The translations under genes were made by a program, and so were the position numbers. The notes under the pieces were generated by a model. That model made no database searches and had not been told where the DNA came from. It saw nothing but the letters and a program-made list of their open reading frames with translations. Shown here in pieces: positions 17,200 through 24,285 of a stretch of 54,383 bases of DNA; within the stretch, counting starts at the first letter, position 1; each line of letters starts with the position of its first letter. This DNA is from CALMEH01 sp964548225. GTDB taxonomy: Bacteria; Acidobacteriota; Blastocatellia; Pyrinomonadales; Pyrinomonadaceae. Location of the stretch: contig CAZJQP010000025.1 of assembly GCA_964548225.1 (NCBI GenBank), positions 1 through 54,383 on the forward strand, written 5' to 3'.

Positions 17200-18396
17200 C
17201 TAAATAATTTCTTGTGCAATCAAATCTTCGTATTCGCTCTGCGACATTTCTAAAAATCCGCGATAGATTTCTTCGTTGTGTGCGCCGAGTTTGGGACCGA
17301 TCCAATCCGTGCCGCCGGGCGTTTCGGTTAATTTCGGCAAAACGGCGGGAATTTTTACCGTGTCGCCCGCTTCGATTTCGACGGTTTCAAAAATTTCTCT
17401 GGCGATATATTGCTCGTCTTTGACAATATCGGCGATTGAATAAACCGGACCTGTCGGAACTTCAGCCGCGAGGATTTCGGCGTAGGCTTCATCGTAAGTT
17501 TTTGTCAAAGTCCAATCGGTGATGGCTTGGTCAATTTCGGCTTCGTGTCCGACTCGTCCGGCGTTGTCCTGCATTTCCGCGTGTTCAGCTAAATCGGCGC
17601 GTCCGATTTTGTTCATCAAACGCCGATAAATCGAATCGCCATTGCCACCGATGATGATAAATTTGCCGTCTTTGCAAGGATAAGTCGAAGTCGGCACGAT
17701 GCCTTCGAGCTTTGCGCCTTGCCGTTCGCGGATGTGTCCGAGTTTGTCGTATTCGGCGAGTGTGGATTCCATCATATTGAAAATTGATTCATAAATCGCC
17801 ACGTCAACAACTTGTCCTTCGCCGCCATTCACGTCGCGGTGATAAACGGCGGTCAACGCGCCCAAAGCCGCGTGCATTCCCGCCAAAGTATCACCAATCG
17901 AAGTTCCCGTGCGAACCGGCGGTCGGTCGGGATAACCTGTCGTGTAGCGCATTCCACCCACGCCTTCGGCAACATTTGCGTAGCCCGGACGCGATGAATA
18001 AGGTCCGGTTTGTCCCCAACCCGAAACGCGAACCATAATCAATCCACGATTAATCTTACGCAATTCCTCGAAACCCATTCCCCATTTTTCCATTGTTCCG
18101 GGCTTGAAATTTTCGAGCAAAATATCAACTTTCGCCGCCAATTTTTTAGCGATTTCCTGACCTTTCGGATTAGTCATATCAAGCGTGATAGACTTTTTAT
18201 TTCGCCCCATCGAAAGCCACCACAGCGATGTTCCTTTATGTAGTTTCCGCCAAACACGCAACGGATCGCCCGTTTTTGGTTTCTCGATTTTAATAACTTC
18301 CGCCCCGAATCCTGCCAAAAACGAAGCGCAAAACGGTCCCGCCAGAAGCTGTCCCATTTCCAAAACTTTTAAGCCTTTAAGTGGTCTGTTTGTCAT
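17200..18396 (-). CDS. CaiB/BaiF family CoA-transferase (family III)
   Basis: 398 residues. N-terminal LKGLKVLEMGQLLAGPFCASFLAGFGAEVIKIEKP, central ITLDMTNPKGQEI and LLENFKPGTMEKWGMG, and TSIGDTLAGMHAALGAL with the catalytic Asp are family III CoA-transferase hallmarks. It moves CoA between thioesters and free acids. The ATG at 18396 overlaps the stop of the GNAT gene by 4 bp, so the two are translationally coupled. Downstream HMGL suggests it activates a hydroxy-branched acid. Exact donor and acceptor unknown. Confidence 0.92.
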   Translation of the reverse strand: MTNRPLKGLKVLEMGQLLAGPFCASFLAGFGAEVIKIEKPKTGDPLRVWRKLHKGTSLWWLSMGRNKKSITLDMTNPKGQEIAKKLAAKVDILLENFKPGTMEKWGMGFEELRKINRGLIMVRVSGWGQTGPYSSRPGYANVAEGVGGMRYTTGYPDRPPVRTGTSIGDTLAGMHAALGALTAVYHRDVNGGEGQVVDVAIYESIFNMMESTLAEYDKLGHIRERQGAKLEGIVPTSTYPCKDGKFIIIGGNGDSIYRRLMNKIGRADLAEHAEMQDNAGRVGHEAEIDQAITDWTLTKTYDEAYAEILAAEVPTGPVYSIADIVKDEQYIAREIFETVEIEAGDTVKIPAVLPKLTETPGGTDWIGPKLGAHNEEIYRGFLEMSQSEYEDLIAQEII

Positions 18397-18908
18397 AATT
18401 CTTTCGCAAAAACAAGATTGATAAATTCATTTTTGCCGTCTGAAAAATCGGTCAAGCCGACATTTTCCATTCCGAATTTCTCGTAAAATTTAATCGCTTT
18501 GAGATTTTTGTCCCAAACGCCGAGCCAGATCGTTTCGTAGCTTTTTTCCTGTGCGATTTCAAAACATTTCTCCATCAAAGCCTTGCCGATGCGTTTGCCT
18601 TTCATTTTTTCCAAGATGTAAATGCGCTGAACTTCAATCGCGTTTTTCCCCAAAAGACATTCGATTTTTTTGCCTTCACGCAGCTTCGCATAACCAACGG
18701 CTTTTCCTCCTAATTCAGCAATAAAAAATGTCGAATTCGCGTCTTCGATTTCGCTTCGGATTTGCTCCAAACTGAAAAAATTAACGCAATAATCAGCTAA
18801 GTCCGGCGACGGATCGAGTTCAAAATATGCTTCGTAACAAGTTGTGATACCGAGCGCGGAAATAATGCTGACATCGGAAGTTGTCGCTTGTCGAATTGTT
18901 AAACTCAT
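18393..18908 (-). CDS. GNAT-family N-acetyltransferase
   Basis: 171 residues with the acetyl-CoA-binding signature in IYILEKMKGKRIGKALMEKC (Q/R-x-x-G-x-G/A loop as KGKRIG) and the C-terminal LGVWDKNLKAIKFYEKFGM. Typical small GNAT transferring acetyl to an amine. Located between the amidase-like and CaiB genes with 2-bp and 4-bp junctions, so co-transcribed; whether it takes part in the pathway or protects against a toxic amine is not clear. Confidence 0.88.
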   Translation of the reverse strand: MSLTIRQATTSDVSIISALGITTCYEAYFELDPSPDLADYCVNFFSLEQIRSEIEDANSTFFIAELGGKAVGYAKLREGKKIECLLGKNAIEVQRIYILEKMKGKRIGKALMEKCFEIAQEKSYETIWLGVWDKNLKAIKFYEKFGMENVGLTDFSDGKNEFINLVFAKEL

Positions 18909-18910
18909 TT

Positions 18911-19543
18911 CTAAAAAGGAATGTCCAATGTCAGCAAAGATTTTTCGACATCTTCCAAACTCACAACATCGGCATATTTTGCGTCTAAATCAAACAAATT
19001 TGCTTCGTGTGCCGCCTGCGAACGGTCGCCGACGCATTCTCGCACAACATTTGTCAAAAAACCGTTTTGACAGGAATCAACCGCCGAAGCACGGACACAA
19101 CCCGAGGTCGTGCAACCCGTAATTATAAGCGTATCAACTTTTTGCGCCGAAAGCGCAGAAGCCAAGCTCGTTCCGAAAAACGCCGAAGCATATTGTTTCG
19201 TCCAAACGACCTCGCCCGCTTGCGGAGTTAATCTTTCGTCAATTTCAATCCACACCGAACCGAATTTCAGATGCGCTAAACTCGGAACTTTTTTGACAAA
19301 AACACCAGCCGAAACCATTTCTTCATCATAAGCCGTTGTCGTAAAATGTACAGGGAATTTGCGCCAACGAAATTCATCGAGCAGTTTTTTCGTTGCTGAA
19401 ACTTCTGCATCCAAATTTGAACCAAGTGGGCAATCCGTGTCCGTAAATCCTTTAATGAAATCAATTATCAGCAAAGCCGGTCGCTCACCAATCCCGACAC
19501 GCGAAGAAAATCCGCGTTGTTGATACATTTCTTTATCGCTCAT
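18911..19543 (-). CDS. Isochorismatase-fold amidase, N-carbamoylsarcosine-amidase-like
   Basis: 210 residues. The triad of the cysteine hydrolase family is present: D28 (ALLIIDFIKGF), K116 (WTKQYASAFFGT) and C149 (TGCTTSGCVRASAVD). The stretches ACPLG-like DTDCPLGSNLDAEV, KVPSLAHL and AAHEANLFDLDAKYADVV fit N-carbamoylsarcosine amidases and maleamate amidases. N-carbamoylsarcosine amidase acts directly after HyuAB-type N-methylhydantoinase in creatinine breakdown, which makes the pairing with HyuA/B in this window suggestive. It starts 1 bp after the META-domain gene stop, with GAGGAA as ribosome site inside that gene. Confidence 0.88.
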   Translation of the reverse strand: MSDKEMYQQRGFSSRVGIGERPALLIIDFIKGFTDTDCPLGSNLDAEVSATKKLLDEFRWRKFPVHFTTTAYDEEMVSAGVFVKKVPSLAHLKFGSVWIEIDERLTPQAGEVVWTKQYASAFFGTSLASALSAQKVDTLIITGCTTSGCVRASAVDSCQNGFLTNVVRECVGDRSQAAHEANLFDLDAKYADVVSLEDVEKSLLTLDIPF

Positions 19544-19544
19544 T

Positions 19545-20300
19545 CTATTTCTGTTCCTCGAAAGTCAGCAGGTTGAATCTGCCAATTGACAAAGTTAATT
19601 TCTCATTCAAAATCGAAAACCATTCAGTTTTATTCAAACCTTCCAAAAACTTCATTTCGACCTCCATTGTCTTGCCTTCAAAACAAGCCATTTTGGTCGA
19701 AATAATTTCGGAAAACATTATGTATCTACCGTTCACACGATATTTTCCATTGAAAAGGTTGCAACTTGTGCTTCCGCTGATTGTTTCTTTTTCTTTGTCA
19801 AAAACTATAAACGCAGTTTTTTCTGTCGGCGGAACGTCGCTGTAATTGAATTTCTTCAAAACCCATTTTCTGCCACTCAAATTCGAATTCTCCGCAGTAG
19901 TTTTTTCCGATGAAAGTTGGATAACTGATTTGCCATCGCCCGAAAGCAAAAGTTGGTCTCCGTTGACAACAAAACTTTTGATTTTTTTCAATGCGTTGAC
20001 AAAATTGCTCTCCCAATTCATTACATTTTGTTCGGAACAAAACATTTTAGTCATCGAAATTTCCCGAAACTGAATTTTCTTTCCTTTAAGCCGATATTTT
20101 CCGTAAATCTCGTTACAACCGCCATTTCCGCTGATGCTTTTATCATTCTTATTCAGCTTCAAAAACATCTTGGGGTTATTGACGATTTCACCGTTTATTT
20201 TAAGCGGATACCATTTTTCAGCAGTTAAGTCTGTTTCAGTTTGTGCCAAAACACCTATATTTAACAGAGCCATTGCGATTATCAAAACTATATTTTTCAT
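19545..20300 (-). CDS. Secreted protein with two META/HslJ-like domains
   Basis: 251 residues from ATG 20300, preceded by a strong AGGAGG; a GTG two codons upstream overlaps the Shine-Dalgarno. Signal peptide MKNIVLIIAMALLNIGVLAQ. Two copies of the META (DUF306) fold follow: one has SISGNGGCNEIYGKYRLKG with STKMFC-like SMTKMFC, the other TISGSTSCNLFNGKYRVNG with STKMAC. META proteins bind or protect envelope components and are often heat-shock linked. It leads an operon with the amidase and GNAT genes, an odd partnership. Confidence 0.85.
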   Translation of the reverse strand: MKNIVLIIAMALLNIGVLAQTETDLTAEKWYPLKINGEIVNNPKMFLKLNKNDKSISGNGGCNEIYGKYRLKGKKIQFREISMTKMFCSEQNVMNWESNFVNALKKIKSFVVNGDQLLLSGDGKSVIQLSSEKTTAENSNLSGRKWVLKKFNYSDVPPTEKTAFIVFDKEKETISGSTSCNLFNGKYRVNGRYIMFSEIISTKMACFEGKTMEVEMKFLEGLNKTEWFSILNEKLTLSIGRFNLLTFEEQK

Positions 20301-20403
20301 AACCACCTCCTAATTCAATTTTAGAACTAAGAAAGTCAAAAACAAACAGCATAAATATCAATTATTCTAATCAAATAGCTAAGAAATAAGTTAAAATCAA
20401 ACC

Positions 20404-21198
20404 GTGTTCAAAAGCCCTTTACGTTATCCCGGCGGAAAAAGCCGGATTGCAAAAAATTTGGTGAAAAACTTTCCGGATTTTGATGAATACCGTGAACCTT
20501 TCTTGGGCGGCGGTTCGGTTTTTGTTAATGCGAAACAGATTTTTCCCGACAAGAAATTTTGGCTTAATGACGCTTATTTTGACCTTTCTGCGTTTTGGCA
20601 ACAAACGCAAACAAACGCCAATGCCCTGATTGAAAAAACTTTGCAACTAAAAAATCGGTTTCCGAACGGCAAATCACTTTATCGTTTTCTCAAGGCTAAC
20701 TTGTCCGGTTTCAACTATTTGGAAACAGCCGCCGCATTTTTTGTTTTCAATCGGATAACTTTTTCCGGCACAACTTTGAGCGGCGGTTACAGCGAATCGG
20801 CTTTTTGTGGACGTTTCACCGTAAGCAGTATTGAACGAATTAAACCATTTGCAAAATTGCTCGAAAATGTCCGAATTACAAATTTTGATTACGAAAATTT
20901 AATCCGCGCAAAAGGCGAAAATGTTTTTATTTATCTTGATCCGCCGTATTTTTCCGCGCAAAAATCCGCGCTTTACGGCAAAAAGGGAAATCTGCACAAA
21001 AATTTTGATTACGAAAGATTTGCCGATGTAATGAAATCTTGCAAACACAAATGGCTTATTACTTTAGACAATTGCGAAACGGTGCGCGAACTCTTTTCTT
21101 TCGCCGAAATCTCGCTTTTGCAATTCACTTACGGAATGCGAAACGTCAAACCGAATTCCAATCAAAAAGCCGAAGAGCTTTTGATTAAGAATTATTAA
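20404..21198 (+). CDS. DNA adenine methylase, Dam/DpnM type (D12 class), orphan
   Basis: 264 residues starting at GTG 20404 (MFKSPLRYPGGKSRI). Motifs: SAM-binding RYPGGKSR and EPFLGGGSVF near 32-41, NDAYFDL, and catalytic DPPY in IYLDPPYFSAQ near 179. This D12 class makes N6-methyladenine, usually in GATC. No restriction endonuclease or specificity gene flanks it, so it looks solitary. Codon use resembles its neighbours. Specificity is not readable from sequence. Confidence 0.9.
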   Translation: MFKSPLRYPGGKSRIAKNLVKNFPDFDEYREPFLGGGSVFVNAKQIFPDKKFWLNDAYFDLSAFWQQTQTNANALIEKTLQLKNRFPNGKSLYRFLKANLSGFNYLETAAAFFVFNRITFSGTTLSGGYSESAFCGRFTVSSIERIKPFAKLLENVRITNFDYENLIRAKGENVFIYLDPPYFSAQKSALYGKKGNLHKNFDYERFADVMKSCKHKWLITLDNCETVRELFSFAEISLLQFTYGMRNVKPNSNQKAEELLIKNY

Positions 21199-21199
21199 T

Positions 21200-21251
21200 C
21201 CACAGATAAACACAGGTGAAACCAGATATAAAAATCTGTGTTTATCTGTGG
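21200..21251. repeat. 16-bp perfect inverted repeat (CACAGATAAA words)
   Basis: Arms 21200-21215 and 21236-21251 are exact complements, placed between the convergent dam-like and hyuB genes. It may serve as a bidirectional terminator. Confidence 0.85.
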
Positions 21252-21258
21252 GCAAAAA

Positions 21259-23163
21259 TTAAACCGGCAAAACGGTCGAAGCCGCGCCCGTTAAAGGTGT
21301 TTGCGAATGTTCGGCGGTGGCGATGGATTTGTTCGATTCGATGTGTCCGTTGCCATTTGCGCCATTTGATTTTGTGCGATACCATTCGGCGACAACGCCA
21401 ATCGGTTCGGGAACCTCGCCTATCGTAAAAAGTCCAACTTCGCCGCGTTTTTCGCGCATTTCGTTTCTTAAGTTTTCTGTCGCACTTTCGTCAATTGCCA
21501 AATCCGAAGCACTTAAAACTACACCGTAATCGGATTTTGCTTTTTCGATTGAAACCAAGCCGTTGCGAACGTCTTTTTGAACTTTTTCGCCCGGACGGTC
21601 AAGAGCGTCTTTCCAGCCGCCACCGCCTGCCGTGTCATAAACCAAAATATCACCCTTTTTCACAGGAACACGAGAGATTTTCGATGGCAAAGTTTCCTCG
21701 CTTCCGTCAGTGCGAATTAAACGCTTCGTCGAATTTGCACCCGTCAATCCGCCCATAATTCCCCAAGGTTTCGAGCGGTCGCGGTCGTCGTGAATAGCAA
21801 TTTCGCCGTCAACATCGAAGCGATAAACCTTATGCACCGCATTTCCGCCACGATGAAATCCCGCGCCGCCCGTATCAATCAAACTGCCGTATTCCAATAC
21901 GGTTATCGGATAATAGCTTTCGAGATATTCGGTCGGGATATTTTCAAAAAGTGGCCACCACGAATGCGCGTCCATTCCGTCGCCGACCGGACGACCCGGA
22001 ATGCCGCCGTAAGTTATCTCCATCAAATGGAAAAATTCGCCGTTTTCATCGTGTCCGTTATATAAAAGATAAGGCGAAGTTCCGTAACCTGCGGCAGTCG
22101 AAAGTTCCGGTGCGCCTTTGCCAAGTGCGCCGCCCAAAACATCAAACAATCTCGTAAGCGCGTGTGTTCGACAACCCAAAGCCGCCGGAAATTCGGGATT
22201 GAGCAGAGATTTTTCGGGAATTGTAACGTGCAAAAGCGGATAAAATCCGTCGTTGAACAAAATTTGCGGGTCGAAAACCATAATCAGATACACACCGATA
22301 AACATCTTGAACATTTCCTCATTCAGATAAAAATTTATCGGTCCCGGTGCTTGCGGGTCTGTGCCTGTCCAATCGAAATATGCCTCGTGTCCTTTGCGGT
22401 AAATCGTCAGCTTCATTTTATAAGGACCGTTGCCGCGCCCGTCGTCGTCAATGTAATCTTCAAATTCGAGCGGTGTTTCGGGCAGACACATTACGATTAA
22501 CTGCTTCATCGCTTCATAAGTTCTGTCTAACAAAGCCTCGCAACCCGCGATATAAACATCTTTGCCGAATCTGTCGCACATTTCCTTGACGCGCTTATCA
22601 GCCGTCCGACACGCTGCGACAATTGCCATTAAATCGAAATAATTCATTGTCGGCACACGCGAATTTGCCAAAATCGTGTCTAATAAATCTTCGTTCAAAA
22701 TGCCGCCTGCGAATAATTTGACCGGCGGAATTCGCGTTCCTTCGCCGAAAATCGTGTCGGCATCGGTCGGCAAACTTCCCGAAACCGGACCGCCCATATC
22801 AATCGTATGCCCGAATTGCGAACCCCAACCGACGAGTTCGCCTTCATAAAAAATCGGCATCAAAACCATCCAATCGTTGATATGCGAAATCGCGCCGCCA
22901 CACGAATACGGATCGGACACCAAAAAAACATCGCCTTCATTAACGCCACGTTTCCAATTCGCCAAAAACCCGTTGATATATGAGCCGAACTGCCCGACAA
23001 CCATTCGCCCGTCGGGATGACAAATCATTGGAAAACCATCGTGTTGTTCACGAATCACCGGCGACATCGCCGAGCGAAACAAAACCGTATCCATCTCTTC
23101 GCGGGCGTTCCGCAAAGCATTTTCTATAATATCTAATGTAATTTTATCAATTTCGGGCATCAT
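21259..23163 (-). CDS. hyuB: Hydantoinase/oxoprolinase family subunit B (HyuB-like)
   Basis: 634 residues from ATG 23163 (MMPEIDKITLDIIENALRNA), which follows GAGG; the open frame to 23196 would cross the operator. Motifs: MSPVIREQHDGFPMI, FLVSDPYSCGGAISHINDW, FGHTIDMGGPVSGS, TGTDPQAPGPINF, GCRTHALTRLFDVLGGALG, GGGGWKDALDRP. Partner of HyuA for ATP-dependent opening of cyclic amides. A low-complexity tail (NGANGNGHIESNKSIATAEH) of about 40 residues is unusual for the family. Convergent to dam; shares the operator with hyuA. Confidence 0.92.
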   Translation of the reverse strand: MMPEIDKITLDIIENALRNAREEMDTVLFRSAMSPVIREQHDGFPMICHPDGRMVVGQFGSYINGFLANWKRGVNEGDVFLVSDPYSCGGAISHINDWMVLMPIFYEGELVGWGSQFGHTIDMGGPVSGSLPTDADTIFGEGTRIPPVKLFAGGILNEDLLDTILANSRVPTMNYFDLMAIVAACRTADKRVKEMCDRFGKDVYIAGCEALLDRTYEAMKQLIVMCLPETPLEFEDYIDDDGRGNGPYKMKLTIYRKGHEAYFDWTGTDPQAPGPINFYLNEEMFKMFIGVYLIMVFDPQILFNDGFYPLLHVTIPEKSLLNPEFPAALGCRTHALTRLFDVLGGALGKGAPELSTAAGYGTSPYLLYNGHDENGEFFHLMEITYGGIPGRPVGDGMDAHSWWPLFENIPTEYLESYYPITVLEYGSLIDTGGAGFHRGGNAVHKVYRFDVDGEIAIHDDRDRSKPWGIMGGLTGANSTKRLIRTDGSEETLPSKISRVPVKKGDILVYDTAGGGGWKDALDRPGEKVQKDVRNGLVSIEKAKSDYGVVLSASDLAIDESATENLRNEMREKRGEVGLFTIGEVPEPIGVVAEWYRTKSNGANGNGHIESNKSIATAEHSQTPLTGAASTVLPV

Positions 23164-23177
23164 TTTTACCTCAACTT

Positions 23178-23193
23178 GTATTAAACTTATAAC
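23178..23193. promoter_or_regulatory. Palindromic operator upstream of hyuB
   Basis: GTATT (23178-23182), AAACTT, ATAAC (23189-23193), 14 bp upstream of the ATG on the minus strand. A second half-site TTATAAC lies at about 23198-23204. Confidence 0.6.
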
Positions 23194-23226
23194 CAATTAT
23201 AACCGTAAATTCTTTTTTCACCAAAC

Positions 23227-24192
23227 TTACTTTTTCAGTGTAAATCCGGCTTGCACCCAGCGCAGATTTATGCCGATTCGCGTCGCGTCGGGGTTTGCCC
23301 AAGTATAAGCAACCGTTTTTCCCGTCGAATTTTCGATGATTTTCAGCGTCATAACTTGCGTGCCGTTTCGATAGGCAAGTTGGGCAAGTTGGGCGAAAAA
23401 TCTGTCATTGATTTTAACTGTTCCGCCTTGGTCGTAAGTCATTAAATTTCGCTGACCTGTCCAATCTTCGGCGGGCGCGTCTGCACCGGTCATTTCGGTT
23501 GACCCGCTTTTTAAAACTGCCGTCCAACCTTCAAACATTCTGACTCGTTTGAGTTTATGATGAATATTTGCACGGTTTCCGAAAACGTAATTTCCTTGTT
23601 CGTCTTTGGCTTGGTCGTTAATCCAAATTTCGTCCTTTGTAAGAAATAAATCGTCAGTAATAATTAAGGTTTTGCCGCTTCGTTTTGAAACTACGCGACA
23701 AGCGTCTTTTTTCATCGAGCCTTCAAATTTATCGCCCGATTTGTTCAATCGCCAGAAAACTTCGCAACCTTTCGGCGAATCCATTTTATCCAAAGTCAAA
23801 CCGTTTAATTTCGTTTGGTCAAGATGCGCGTTCAGAACGGCTTTTTCATCGGGGAAAGTATAGATTTTCAGTTCGATGGCTTTTTCCTTTTTGTTCGGTG
23901 TGAAAACATAAAGTCTTTGCCGATAAATTTTCGTCTCATCGCCATCCATAAATTGTTGAACATAAAAAACGTTCTCGCCGATTGCAGGAAGATTTACACG
24001 CGCAAAAATTGAATGAATGCGCTCGTGCGGAAATTCTGCCTTCGATTCTTTTTCCTCGAAAGTTTGTGCGTAATTATCGAATCTGCCTTCAAACCATTTC
24101 ATCATCAGAGGCATTTCCTTCGACGGGTTTTGTGCTACAACCGACAACGCGAAAAGTAATAAAACGCTTGAAATCAAAGAAGTTTTTTTCAT
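23227..24192 (-). CDS. Secreted CpcT/CpeT-like (DUF1001) protein, long form
   Basis: 321 residues with signal peptide MKKTSLISSVLLLFALSVVAQ. The CpeT-like part occupies about 25-220 (MMKWFEGRFDNYAQTFEE, ARVNLPAIGENVFYVQQFMD, YRQRLYVFTPNKKEKA, SPKGCEVFWRLNKSGDKFEGS). A C-terminal region of about 100 residues (LKRVRMFEGWTAVLKSG ... VAYTWANPDATRIGINLRW) is extra relative to the 225-residue paralogue at 3807. Exported, so not a bilin lyase in any ordinary sense. Lies upstream of hyuB with a 63-bp gap holding the operator. Confidence 0.8.
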   Translation of the reverse strand: MKKTSLISSVLLLFALSVVAQNPSKEMPLMMKWFEGRFDNYAQTFEEKESKAEFPHERIHSIFARVNLPAIGENVFYVQQFMDGDETKIYRQRLYVFTPNKKEKAIELKIYTFPDEKAVLNAHLDQTKLNGLTLDKMDSPKGCEVFWRLNKSGDKFEGSMKKDACRVVSKRSGKTLIITDDLFLTKDEIWINDQAKDEQGNYVFGNRANIHHKLKRVRMFEGWTAVLKSGSTEMTGADAPAEDWTGQRNLMTYDQGGTVKINDRFFAQLAQLAYRNGTQVMTLKIIENSTGKTVAYTWANPDATRIGINLRWVQAGFTLKK

Positions 24193-24210
24193 AAATTTAA
24201 GGGCTTTTAT

Positions 24211-24276
24211 TTATCCGCAAATAAATACAGATGAACACAGATAAATCATAAAAAATCTGTGTTCATCTGCGGATAA
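24211..24276. repeat. Inverted repeat (GATGAACACAGAT words)
   Basis: Left arm 24211-24242, right arm 24255-24276. The left arm carries an extra 10 bp, as if by slippage, relative to the right. It sits between the TonB receptor stop and the CpeT-like start. Confidence 0.75.
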
Positions 24277-24285
24277 TTATTTCCT

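Noticed and set aside
23227..24192. Phycobiliprotein lyase function
   Set aside because: Signal peptide and absence of any phycobiliprotein gene in the window.
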